NCBI GenBank assembly: GCA_000697335.1 | Contig: JNEM01014440.1 | Location: forward strand, 1-11,557 | From: Conidiobolus incongruus B7586 | Lineage: Eukaryota > Entomophthoromycota > Entomophthoromycetes > Entomophthorales > Conidiobolaceae | Direction of reading: 5' to 3' | DNA length: 11,557 bases | In this document: positions 1-9,664 of the stretch, piece by piece | Layout: each line of letters opens with the position of its first letter | Numbering within the stretch: position 1 is the stretch's first letter | Translations under genes and position numbers: made by a program | The notes under the pieces: model-generated | Told to the model about the DNA's origin: nothing | Seen by the model: only the letters and a program-made list of their open reading frames with translations | The model's database searches: none

Positions 1-381
1 TATATATATAACATACTTATATAATAAATATTAAACTATTTTAATAATTCTTTAATTAAAATAAAAAGATATTTCTTAATATATTCTTTTACATTATTAA
101 TAAGTAAAATTATAATAATAAAAATTAATTTTTTAAATTTTAATAAATTTTAAATAATATCTTTTTTAACTTTAAAATCACAAATATAATAATATATGGT
201 TGCTTTAGATAAAACACTATCTTTATAAGTTATTTACAAGTTTTAAATGATTTTAAAAAGTTTATGGTTAAGCTTTAAAGATATAAAAATAAAAGCCTTC
301 TGATAATCACTATTTAGTTTATATATAATTAAATTTAAATATAAATTTTAAAATCAAAATATTTTAATAAAAAAATAATTA

Positions 382-413
<32 letters not shown>

Positions 414-1080
414 ATTTGAAAATATTTATTTTCCTATATATTTTATATATAAATAATCTTTCAAAATTTATAATATATTTAGAAGATCAGAAATTAAAAA
501 ATTTACCATTTTTTAATTTCCATACTAATAATTCATAATTTTTCAATCTAGGGTTAAATTCAATATATAATAATTATTAATACTTATCCTTATCCTAAAT
601 TCTATATTTACTTAAAATTACACAGTATATTAAACTTGCAATATTATAACTTAATATAATTCCCTGTAATGGTGAAATTGGATGATAATAGTTGACTAAA
701 TTTAATAGATAATATATTTCTTTGATTTAAGTTTTAAAAATCAAGGTTTTTTTAAATAAAGTTATTAATTCCTTGAAAATTAATATATTTATATTTTTTT
801 TAATATTTTTTTAGATAATTAGAAATAGTGAATATTATATAATAATAGATTATGTCTATATTAAAGTAATTTCTAATCAGATTAATAATAAACTAATAAT
901 TACCTATTAAACTTCAGAATATTAAATAAGCAAATCTCCAGGGGTTACTCAACAATAAACCATAATAAAAAGCGAAATGGGATGAATAATCACCAAATTA
1001 CCATTCAATTTTTAAACAAAAAACAACATGATCTGCATAATAAACTATAAAGAGTAATTCAATTCGATTCAGTATTCATT
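1..1080. other. AT-rich intergenic region
   Basis: This stretch is almost wholly A and T, with A/T homopolymers and short AT repeats, and no frame reads as protein on either strand. I see no tRNA-like or other RNA gene signature. The last 100 to 150 bases are less AT-biased than the rest and may belong to the upstream region of the gene starting at 1346. Confidence 0.6.
389..413. repeat. (AT)n microsatellite
   Basis: An uninterrupted AT dinucleotide tract of about 12.5 units. It is a simple sequence repeat with no coding content. A tract of the same length lies on the other side of the gene at 3679-3703. Confidence 0.9.
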
Positions 1081-1087
1081 GAATTCA

Positions 1088-1095
1088 TATAAATA
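1088..1095 (+). promoter_or_regulatory. possible TATA box of the LMBD2-like gene
   Basis: TATAAATA sits about 250 bases before the start codon and is followed by pyrimidine-rich sequence around 1125-1140 that could hold a transcription start. Between it and the gene, GTAAGA at 1168 and TTTAG ending near 1319 could bound a 5'-UTR intron. In DNA this AT-rich a TATA match is weak evidence, so this is a tentative call. Confidence 0.25.
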
Positions 1096-1345
1096 CTATA
1101 TTTCCATTGAAACACTTTGATTATCTTTCTTTATAATTCCGAATTGAAGGATCGGTTTGAAAATTAGGTAAGATGACATATATACTTATATATACTAAGA
1201 TTTTTAATGATTATGAATTTTTACAAAAATCATTTATGATAATGTTAACATTATTTCAATTTCATTATTCGAACATTATTCAATTGTCATTATTAATCAT
1301 ATTATACAACTTGATTTAGGAATTATTCAATAAAATATTTCAAAA

Positions 1346-3270
1346 ATGGTTTCTTATGAAGATGTACCATCAATTATATGTTCATATATAACAGGATTGT
1401 TAATAATGAGTCAATTAACACAATTCAAGAGGTCCCAATTATTCATGATACTCATTACAACGATCCCCCTGAGCAGTATCATATTCGTGACTGTTGAGTT
1501 ATTTATTGATAATGCTTCAGTAAGTTAGCCTAGAATTCTCAATGTACAGCTATTCATATTAGAAATAGACTGGATACCTAATATGCAGAAGAAAGAGCCA
1601 ATTAGAGTGCACTTTACCATCATTGTACAAACCCCAGTTCGCTTTAAATATAATATGGCAAAATATCTTCACCATAATATTGATCGGTTGCTGGTAACTA
1701 TATTAATATCTGGTTAATCGTGAAATTTCTTAGTATTTCTCTAGGATTATATTTCCGATATTTCAGGAATTTTTAATTGTGCCAGGAAAAAATTATATCA
1801 CCAGAATGAAAAAAGTTCTAGTGAATAAATCCAGTTATTTTTTATCATTGTTCGGTTTGATGATGATTTGGATTTTAGTGACTTTTTTAGCTACCTTGAC
1901 TGTTAAATTGTAAGATTACTATTGAATTTAATGAATACTGATATTAAATAATGTTTAGAGACTTAAAACTGTTTGCGATTATTATGGCAAATGCTTGGGG
2001 TCTCTTAGTAATTATTGTATTTATGAGTATTGGAATTGTTGAAATTCCCAAGTACTTATGGAGACGCTCCAATCCTAAGCAACATTTAGCCTACTTGCAG
2101 CTGAAAACCCCTAAGCTTAGAGAAGAGTTAGTTGATATAGATAAAGAATGTTCGAAGCATATTAGTATATTTTTAGATATGATGGATCAGTTGGACTCTC
2201 AGCACGATTGCTATATTTTTGCCCATGACATTTTCAAAACATCAGAAATTTTCAAAGGTGTAACTCCTTCATCGCTTCCTTACCAATGTAATCACCCTTT
2301 TCCCATTACCCCAAATTATGTGACTTCGATATATCAAAAAATTATCCGTTTAACAAATATTAAGCATAAACTGCAAACTCAGTGGAATGATCATTTAAAA
2401 TCAACGTTTTTAGTTCAAGATATCGTGAATAATTTATATAACTCAGACCATCGACTCACTTCCTCACTTAAAATCCTTACAGGAGATCAGTTGGATGAAT
2501 TTAAACTATCTATTTCGTGGTGGTTTAATGTATTTTTAAGCCCTATATTGCTGAAATTATTGACAATTGTCACATTTGTTTTGGGATTTGTTATTATATG
2601 GTCTGAATTGACTCTCACTTACAGAAATCCAACCCTGTCCATTATAGCAATAATATTTGAAAGAATAACTACTAATTATGCATTGCAAAACTTTTTCAGT
2701 TTGATTATTATATTTTATATGCTGATCTGTACTATATATGGTCTTTTGAGTATCAAACCTTTTAAACAATATACAATCATGATGAACAGCCAAAACGATC
2801 TTCACAGTTTATTCTGGACAGGAAACCAGATGATCTCCCTGATGCCATCACTCTTTTACAACTATTTGAATTTGGCTCAAATTGGTATGTTTGAAAAGCA
2901 CCCAATAGGATTCAACCACAGCTATGGCATGTATGTGGATTTTCCTCCTAACCTAGGCAAGCCTTTCAACATCTACTGTCCCATTGTTACTGCCATTTTC
3001 ACCATTATCATTATATTTAAATTGCATATAAGATTGCTTGGACTGGTGTCTCTGGAGGATATGTTTGAAAATCACAGTATTTTAGAAAATCGAAAAATGA
3101 AGGGTAAGAGTATTTTGGCCACTGAGAGATCTAAGCGAGAAAGAGAGTTTCAATTCGACGTTAGAGAAGTTTCGTCCACAGATATTTTATTTCAGTCTAT
3201 CGATATTGAAATTGAAATTGATCATATTTCACCAACTTCTGAGGAGTATAGTGATGGAAGTGATAATTGA
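1346..3270 (+). CDS. LMBR1/LMBD2-family multipass membrane protein, four exons
   Basis: The exons I infer are 1346-1519, 1569-1693, 1745-1909 and 1959-3270, giving 1776 nt and 591 residues. Every junction keeps phase, and Trp100 and Leu155 are split codons. Likely membrane segments are near residues 8-24, 32-54, 86-110, 131-153, 160-183, 350-373, 398-419, 437-460 and 494-512, about nine as in the LMBR1 family. Family-like motifs are NAWGLL (166-171), VEIPKYLW (182-189) and IIWSELTL. A long charged loop with coiled-coil tendency (about 190-345) separates segments 5 and 6, and the tail is rich in K/R then D/E. LMBD2 proteins of animals are about 700 residues, so this one is shorter, mainly in the first outer loop and the tail. 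The start is chosen because the first 54 residues align with the LMBD2 N-terminus, and AAAATGG is a good context. Animal relatives are linked to receptor signalling; the function here is unknown. Confidence 0.85.
1520..1568 (+). other. intron 1 of the LMBD2-like gene (49 nt)
   Basis: The donor is GTAAGT and the acceptor ends AAATAG. The intron falls between codons (phase 0). Other AG sites nearby were set aside because they shift the frame or leave an in-frame stop. Exon 2 then reads a Cys- and Pro-containing loop leading into a membrane segment that starts with Trp-Gln-Asn, as expected for the family. Confidence 0.7.
1694..1744 (+). other. intron 2 of the LMBD2-like gene (51 nt)
   Basis: The donor is GTAACT and the acceptor TCTCTAG. 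It splits a Trp codon (TG|G). Using this acceptor rather than the earlier TTCTTAG yields Trp-Ile-Ile-Phe-Pro, which matches the Trp-Ile-Leu-Leu-Pro stretch of animal LMBD2. Confidence 0.8.
1910..1958 (+). other. intron 3 of the LMBD2-like gene (49 nt)
   Basis: The donor is GTAAGA and the acceptor ATGTTTAG, with a CTGAT-type branch-site candidate about 25 bases before the acceptor. It splits a Leu codon (TT|A). The ATG at 1951 lies inside this intron, so it is not the true start, although the longest open frame begins there. Confidence 0.8.
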
Positions 3271-3284
3271 ATTATTTCAAAACA

Positions 3285-3290
3285 AATAAA
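3285..3290 (+). terminator. polyadenylation signal of the LMBD2-like gene
   Basis: AATAAA begins 14 bases after the TGA stop and is followed by T-rich sequence. A short 3' UTR would suit a compact gene. AT richness makes chance matches common, but the position is apt. Confidence 0.45.
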
Positions 3291-3299
3291 ACTAATTAA

Positions 3300-3672
3300 T
3301 CCATTTCTATTATATTATTATATTATTATATTGAAATTTAAGTACTTTTAATTTTAAATACATAGGTTCAATTTATATAATATGAAATCATTGATAAAGT
3401 AATATAGTGCTGACCCGCAATGGTAATTACCTAATAATTGAAACATATATCATATGTTTTATTGTAAATATTGCTATATTCCATCTATAATTTTGAAAAT
3501 GATATATTAAATTAAAATTGATAATCCTTATAATTATCTATATTTTAATATTATTCAGTTTGATTATAACTTTAAATTTAAAAATATTTACTTTGAAATA
3601 ATTTAAAAAAAATTAATATTTTGAATAATTTATTCATTTCCAGAGATCTAATCAATTAAAATGAAAGATTTA

Positions 3673-3703
<31 letters not shown>

Positions 3704-4290
3704 TAACAAATGCTTCATCAGCAAATATATTATGAAATTAGATACTACGAGTTGAATATAATTCACAATATTTGATGAAATCCTTTGTACTTTTTAAAAC
3801 TACAATTGTCTATAAAAAGCAATTGAATGGAGAATCGCGGTGAGGTGAGTTAAATCAACAAGTAATTAGTCATATGGAGTATTGGATATATGGATAGTTA
3901 TAAGGATTGATTAATGAACTTAATACATTCAGGAAATATTAGAGAATTTGTGCATTTATTTTATTTTTATTTTATGAATTTGAAAATATGATAAAATATG
4001 AAAAATGTATTAAGTACATACTTAAAATTCCTATTGTTCATATATTGTTTCATTTAAGATGAAAATAATATTATGGCAATCGTATATATGATATTAATGG
4101 TCTTTTCAATATGATTACCAATTTAAAAATTTGAATTCAAACATTTGAAAAAGTATTGAAATAAGACCGAAATACAACACCTGTTATATTGAGATTAAAT
4201 CTATTCATTTGATTGGCTATTAATAAATCAAAATTAAGTGCACAAATCATATAACAAAACTATATTAGAAATATGATATTTTCCACAAAT
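3300..4290. other. intergenic region downstream of the gene
   Basis: No frame of meaningful length or recognisable protein is present on either strand. Unlike the DNA further right, it still has a few CpG dinucleotides (for example near 3415, 3745, 3834-3838, 4081 and 4168) and patches of mixed composition around 3820-3860. I cannot assign a function. Confidence 0.55.
3679..3703. repeat. (TA)n microsatellite
   Basis: An uninterrupted TA dinucleotide tract of about 12.5 units in the 3' intergenic DNA. It is close in length to the tract at 389-413. Confidence 0.9.
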
Positions 4291-5699
4291 TCAAAGGATT
4301 TTGATAACATAATTTGAACATACAAGATGCAAAAATAAAAACTAGAGATCTTAGTAAGTAACTATGAAAACCAAGTAAATAAAACAGATATTGAAATTTT
4401 ATATTTATGAAATTAAATTGCACAGATACTATATATAGTATATAGGTATTATATATTGACTAATTATTTAATATTAAAAAATAAATCAATTTTTATTAAT
4501 ATATAGTAAAAAATGATTTATAAAATAATTTTCAATAACTGAATATTTACAATATTTGAATAAGTTTCTTAATAAATATAAGTAAAATTTATTTGATATT
4601 TATATCTAATATAAATTATTTATTATGAATTTTGATAAAAAATTGATTTGATAATTAGAAATTAGAAATTATACCAAAGAAATTATTAAATATTAAATTA
4701 GAATTTAATTATAAAATAACCTTGGTTATATAATAACTTATACTTGCAAAATATTAATATTAATTATATATATGTTATATATTACTTTGAATAACTAAAA
4801 AGTTAAATAAAAAAATTAAAGAATAAACCAAGTTATTAATCCTTTAAAATAATTATTTATATAAAATATTAATAGGAATATAATATAATTTTATAAAAAA
4901 TTAATTAATTTATAGATATTACATTGACTTTGTTTATAGCCTTAATAAAAAATTATTTAACTATTTAATTTAAAAAAAAATATCAAAATTTAATTAATTT
5001 TAAAATTAATTTTTTTTAAGATATTTTGATTTCAAATATATAATTATAAACAGATTCATTATATATAACATATTATTTTTCAATTATTTAAAAATATTAA
5101 AAATTAAATTTAATTGATTTTTAAGTTCTAATTTATAATAATAATATAACAGATTAAAATTATAAATTACTCCATAGATAATATTTATTAAAAGATTAAT
5201 ATTTTAAATTATTATATATATTTTTATATAATTTAAATTAACTATAAATTATATGATTAGTTTATACTTTTATAGATAAATTAATTATATAGATAATATT
5301 AAATAATTTAATAAATTAGGTTTTTTTTATTTTTAACTTTATTATTTATTATCTTTATATTATTCTTAGAGTTAAAGCAATATTTTATTAATATTATAAT
5401 ATATTAAAATTACTTAATATAAATCTTAATATATTAGTAACTTATTTTTATTTGAAGCTTAGTTAAACTTGGTTTATATTTCCATATTATATTTTTATCT
5501 TTTATATTATATTATTTTTTTATTAAGTTTTTTTCTATATTATAATAATAAAACTACCATTATATTTATATAGTAAAAATAATAAAACTATTAAAAACTT
5601 ATTAGAAAATAAATAATTATTTATATTAAATTTATATATTATTATTTTAAATCTTATTTATAAACTATTCTATTTAAATTTAATATTATATATTTTAAT
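4290..5699. other. extremely AT-rich, CpG-free block without readable genes
   Basis: The block is almost pure A and T with rare isolated G or C. I see no CpG and no protein-like frame. Given the decayed transposons that follow, it is probably older repeat DNA mutated beyond recognition, but nothing in it proves this. Confidence 0.55.
4992..5011. repeat. 20-bp perfect palindrome
   Basis: AATTAATTTT followed directly by its reverse complement, flanked by imperfect inverted ATCAAAAT / ATATTTTGAT arms (about 4981-5031). All of it is A/T, so it may be chance or a remnant of a small inverted-repeat element. Confidence 0.4.
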
Positions 5700-5773
5700 A
5701 TATTAGCCTATAAAAATAAGTTATAAAACTAAAAATATACTAACCTATAAAAGTGAGTCATAAAATTAAAAAC
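5700..5773. repeat. two tandem copies of a 37-bp unit
   Basis: Positions 5700-5736 and 5737-5773 align without gaps and differ at 7 of 37 sites, every one a transition. A partial relative, sharing the GTGAGTTATAAA-type core, lies at about 5920-5945, next to the end of the Tc1-like transposase. The spacing of about 180 to 190 bases resembles the inner and outer direct repeats in the long terminal repeats of some Tc1 elements. That reading is inference, because the opposite terminus is not visible. Confidence 0.6.
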
Positions 5774-5965
5774 ACTTATATTTTTACTAATAACTTAATT
5801 AATATTTAATCTAATAAACTCAAATTAAATAATTAAAATCTATTATATTTATCAATTATATATATCATTAAATAATGATATTTAGCTATTAATTGGCTAA
5901 AATATAAACCTTTAAATTTTACCTAAGGTGAGTTATAAATTTGTAAGTTTTGGTGATAAAAAAAA

Positions 5966-6403
5966 TTAAAACTTAATATATCTATCTTTAACTTTTCTAA
6001 CTTCTTTAAGTTTATGAGGTATAGAATCAACTAACTTCTTACACTAAGAAAAGTTAATTTTATTTTATACTTCTTAAATATATTTTTAAAATTAATCTAA
6101 ATTTTTTACCAGGGGGAAAACTTTAATAGCTTTTTTTAACTAATTTTAAAGATGTTTAATGAGATTAAAGTTAAAAGATTAAAGAAGCTACTTTATAACT
6201 ATTATTTTGTTATTTTTAAGCTATTTGGTAGTAAAAGCTATAATATAACAAGAAGTATTATCTTACTAGAAAATAACATCAGATTTATTTAACCTATATT
6301 ATTTAATAGTTTTTTTAATTTATTATTTAGAATACTTTAATATATTTTAATAATAATTCCCCTATTAACTTTATAAAGATACTCTACACTTAAAAATAAT
6401 ATA
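5966..6403 (-). pseudogene. Tc1/mariner transposase remnant, C-terminal half
   Basis: Read on the minus strand from 6403 to a stop at 5966-5968, this is the second half of a DDE transposase. The second catalytic Asp is kept as Asp-Asn-Thr-Ser-Cys (Asp codon at 6260-6262). Then come Lys-rich residues and a block corresponding to the family's PDLNPIEN motif, now Asn-Phe-Asn-Leu-Ile-Lys. The residue 35 codons after the Asp is Lys (6155-6157), where the DD34E spacing expects the catalytic Glu. The C-terminal block VDSIPHKLKEVRKVKD (about 5990-6035) fits the usual Tc1 tail. Several in-frame TAA/TAG codons lie where Trp or Gln is normal, so the gene is dead. All these changes are C-to-T or G-to-A in type. 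The N-terminal half lies beyond the gypsy insertion. Confidence 0.8.
6399..6403. repeat. target-site duplication, left copy
   Basis: ATATA directly before the left LTR matches ATATA directly after the right LTR (10833-10837). A 5-bp duplication is normal for Ty3/gypsy integration. The AT-rich target lowers its weight, but it coincides exactly with the LTR edges. Confidence 0.7.
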
Positions 6404-6802
6404 TGTAAGTATAGTGGTAGTTAAACTAATATAGTATAGAGGAAGACTTAATATAAAAGTAGTGTGGCACAGAACATGGTAATATAATGTGGCTGTAGTG
6501 TGCAAGTGTAAACAAAGTTTAATTAAGCTTCAAACTAGGATGAGTCACCAATATATTAAGATTTATATTAGGTAGTGTTAATATCCTACAATATTAATAG
6601 AATATAGTCTCAATCTTAGAAATAGTGTAAAAGTAAAAATAGTAAGAATTGAGAAGAAAAGAGAGGAACCTAGTTTATTAGATAATTTAATATTATTTAT
6701 ACAATTAATTTAACTACATAAGTATAAATTAATCATATAATTTATAGTTAATTAGATTATATGAAAGTATATATAAGAATTTAGAGAACTAGTCTCTTAA
6801 TA
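6404..6802 (-). repeat. 3' LTR of the gypsy element (left copy)
   Basis: 399 bp, matching 10421-10832 along its full length. On the plus strand it begins TGTAAG and ends CTTAATA. It differs from the other LTR at 20 aligned positions (about 5 percent), all transitions, plus one 13-bp length difference. Confidence 0.95.
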
Positions 6803-6810
6803 CTCCCTTA
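6803..6810 (-). other. polypurine tract of the gypsy element
   Basis: On the minus strand a short purine run, AAGGGAG, ends directly at the 3' LTR. This is the expected place for the plus-strand priming site in reverse transcription. Confidence 0.6.
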
Positions 6811-6849
6811 GTAAGTTTCTTAGAGGAGACACACTCCCTAATTTTTTAC

Positions 6850-7010
6850 AAATAGGTATAGTAGGTTAAAGTATTCTTAATATTTTCTAGAGGTTCCCAT
6901 ATAACTTCTTTAATAGGATAACCCATCCATTTTACATAAAAATAAAGCTTATTCCTAATAGATTTAGACTTAATTATATAATCAATATAGTATTCTTCTT
7001 CTCTATCTTA
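6850..7010 (-). pseudogene. chromodomain remnant at the integrase C-terminus
   Basis: The minus strand reads YVKWMGYP around 6925-6950 and WEPLENI around 6883-6903. This is the aromatic and Trp core typical of chromodomains. In chromoviruses this module follows integrase and steers insertion to marked chromatin. It lies just before the polypurine tract, as expected. It is part of the broken element. Confidence 0.85.
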
Positions 7011-7043
7011 ATTAATAATTGGATCTAGTTTTAGGGTTTTTAA

Positions 7044-7268
7044 TCAATTAGGAAAAGTGTTAAAATTTTCAAAGTATGGTTTAATTTTGGATATGTGAAA
7101 GGTAGGGTTAATCCTCAAAGTTAGAGGTAATTCCAAGGTAATATTTTTAAAATTTGAATCAATAGATTGAATTTTATAGGGATTATAATATAATGGTAAG
7201 TATTTGGGATTTAAGCTAGATTTAAGTAGGGTAGGTTTAAGGGCAAATTGTTCTAAGTATACAAACAT
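7044..7268 (-). pseudogene. integrase C-terminal domain fragment
   Basis: A 74-residue open stretch on the minus strand with the pattern NPKYLPLYYNPYKI, then LRINPTFHISKIKPY. Both are hallmarks of the region after the Ty3/gypsy integrase core (GPY/F module and the 'HPVFHVSLLKPY' block). It is a fragment of the broken pol region and not a separate gene. Confidence 0.85.
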
Positions 7269-7559
7269 ACCAGTTTCATATTTAAGAGGGTTTCTAGATA
7301 ACTTTGAGTATTATTGTTCCATAATCCTTTAATTTTCTTCTAGGTTAAATTTAACAAGAGAATTGATATGTTTGATATTAGATTGAAATTCAACAATGTC
7401 CAAAGGTAAGTTGATTTGAAGTTTTAGAGTAATTATTAAATTAGGATGTTTGCTATAATTGATAAAATAAAAGCTAAAACCTGTTGATCTATTGATAAAG
7501 GTGTTAAATAAATATTAGAGTTGGTAGATATAAGCATCCTAATTTAACTGATTAGTGTT

Positions 7560-7965
7560 AATATAAGCTTTAATTATTTGCTTCAGGGTTTTAATAGTTC
7601 TTTCAGCAAGTTTATTGGTTTAGTGATGATTAGTAGTAGACATAGCTAGGTTAATCTTAAAGGAAGAGGATAGTGACTTCTAAAATCAAGAGTTGAATTG
7701 CACATCTTTATCAGATACAATAGTTTGTGGAATTCCATGGTGGGTAAAGATATTAGAGAATAATAATTGTACAACATCTCTAGCTGTAGAAGTTTTGAAA
7801 TAAGGAATAAAATAAACATATTTGGAAAATGAATCAATTGCAATCAGTAAGTTATTATAACCATTTGTTGATTTAGGGATTTCTATGAAATCAAGCTGGA
7901 TTTGTTGCTAAGTTTCATTAGGGACTTGTAGGGGAATAAGTTTACTATATTTTAGTTGAGTATTA
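7560..7965 (-). pseudogene. integrase catalytic-core remnant
   Basis: On the minus strand the rve-type core is readable: a DFIEIPKS-like first Asp block, an aromatic stretch SKYVYFIPYF, GIPQTIVSDKD with the second Asp, and LAERTIKTL with the catalytic Glu. The spacing suits the D,D-35-E arrangement. The open stretch 7646-7843 lies inside this domain but in another frame and is not a gene. Confidence 0.85.
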
Positions 7966-8390
7966 TATTTAGTTCTTTAGCATATATCACAGGTATTGGT
8001 GTATTTCTGAACTGATTTAATTAGGGAAGGTTAGTAGTACCTTGTTTTAATTCTCTCAGCAGTCTTTAACTAGTTTTGATGTCCTCCAACAGGTAAATTA
8101 TGGCATTCATTAAATATTGTTTGTTAGATCTTAGGAATGTCAGGAATATATAGACAATTATTATAGTATAGTAAGTTATTAATAATTTTAAATCTTTTAA
8201 CATATTTTAGTTGGTTTTCTAATGGTTTAGAGAGTTCTTCTTTAACTGAAATAAAGAAATCATTATTTGGCAGTGTTTCTTGAAGTAGTTTAATAAATTC
8301 TTTATTTCCTTCATTAATAATCATTGAGTTAATATTTGCTGGATTTTTGCAATTAGAACAAAGGGGTAGGTATGCAAGATTTTTTAACAA
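7965..8390 (-). pseudogene. integrase zinc-binding domain and linker remnant
   Basis: The 88-residue open stretch 8124-8390 ends with NNLLYYNNCLYIPD, the usual lead-in to the gypsy integrase HHCC zinc finger. The His-His part and a TCDICQRTKY Cys-Cys block follow to about 7970. This region links RNase H to the integrase core in pol. It is part of the broken element. Confidence 0.8.
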
Positions 8391-8469
8391 AGTATCTACA
8401 ACATAGTTTTATTAACCTAAGAGATATTGAATAAAGAAAGGGTAAGCTTAGATAGTTTTAATCTATCTA

Positions 8470-8890
8470 ACTTATTTTCTTGATAAATACTTCTGAGTAT
8501 TTAAGTAGATAAGTGATTTGTGATCTGTAAGTACTAAGAAAAAGTTGCAGGACAAGAAATGTGAGTGATTTTTGATCATTTCTACTAAAGTAAAGAATTC
8601 TTGTTTATAGACTGGGTATTTCAATTCAGCTGGTTTTATTTTTCTTAACCAAAATGTTATTAGTTTTAAGGTAACATTTGTAAGGTTAAACTTAACCTGT
8701 TCTCCCCTATTTATTATTTTATCCTATAGTTGTGGGGTAAAATATAAATTAAATTCAAACTAAGCTAACTATCTACTAATTGCAAAAGAACTAGAGTTAG
8801 TAAAAATAATGGTAGGTAGTTTTAGATTAAAGATAGATAAAGCAAGAGTATTGGTAATATAGAAAATCAAAGCATTCATGTAGAAAGTGT
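8470..8890 (-). pseudogene. RNase H remnant
   Basis: The minus strand shows a degraded TDAS-like block near 8800 and FLVLTDHKSLIYL around 8510-8550. The TDHKSL pattern is typical of Ty3/gypsy RNase H. It lies between reverse transcriptase and integrase, as in other gypsy pol genes. Confidence 0.8.
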
Positions 8891-8959
8891 GTAGTGGGGT
8901 TTATTTAAAAAGAGAGTCTTTCTTCAAGAGATTAGTAAGAGGAGTAGCTAGTTCAGCAA

Positions 8960-9660
8960 AAGAATCAATGAAATCTTTAAAGTAATTCAATAATCTAAGT
9001 ACAAACATAAGCTGATTTTTGTTTATAGGTATAGTAAGGGCTTTAACACCATTAAGTTTAGTTGGATCAATACTAATTCTTTAGGAGGAAACAATATAAC
9101 TACAGAAAGGGATAGAAGAGGCACCAAAGATATATTTTGATAGTTTCAAAGGTAATTTATGTTTTTGAATAATTTATAGGATTTAATTAACATGTTGAAT
9201 ATATTCTTCTTTAGTTTTTGAATAGATTAGGATATCATCAAGGTAGGTGATAACAAAGTTATTAAAGACAGGGTTAAAAAGGGAATTGATGAATTAAGTG
9301 AAAGTTGCAAGAGCATTATACAATCTAAAGTTTATAACAGTAAATTTATAGTAGCCTAAAGGAGTGTTGAAAATAGTTAAAGGGATAGAGTTTTCTTCAA
9401 CTCTAATGTTGTAATATCTATTCTTAACATTTAGTTTGGTAAATATAGTTGATCTAAGTAGTTTATCCCTAACATCATGTAAGTTTAGTAATGGGGTTTT
9501 ATCCTTGATAGTTTTAGAGTTTAAAACATAGTTATCAATATATAGTCTCTAACCACCATCAGCCTTTTGTACAAAGAGGATTAGAAATCTTTATGGTGAG
9601 GAAAAAAGTCTAATATACCTATTTTCAAGTAGTTTTTGGATTTCTTCTTTCAAGGTTTAC
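8960..9660 (-). pseudogene. reverse transcriptase remnant
   Basis: Recognisable blocks on the minus strand are LFVQKADGG, LYIDNYVLN, and the catalytic YLDD followed by ILIYSK (YLDD codons at 9234-9245). Later comes a LRLLNYFKDFI block like the gypsy 'LGLVNYYRRFI' connection. Order and spacing fit a Ty3/gypsy reverse transcriptase. Confidence 0.9.
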
Positions 9661-9664
9661 ATTA

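Noticed and set aside
2557-2805. An 82-codon minus-strand frame.
   Set aside because: It is the reverse shadow of the membrane-protein exon, with no independent protein signature.
1951-3270. A complete gene starting at the ATG at 1951.
   Set aside because: That ATG lies in a 49-nt intron. The upstream exons restore the expected N-terminal membrane segments in phase.
3815-3860. A small RNA gene or conserved element in the mixed-composition patch downstream of the gene.
   Set aside because: No cloverleaf, box motifs or terminator were seen; the patch is too short to interpret.
4922-5054. A large cruciform or palindrome around 5000.
   Set aside because: Only a 20-bp A/T palindrome is exact. 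The outer arms are unevenly spaced and pair poorly, so AT composition alone may explain them.
7646-7843. A 65-codon minus-strand frame as a small gene.
   Set aside because: It overlaps the integrase core remnant in a different frame and is a by-product of decay.
7044-8390. The open stretches 7044-7268 and 8124-8390 as separate small host genes.
   Set aside because: Both match parts of Ty3/gypsy integrase in the expected order, so they are pieces of one broken element.
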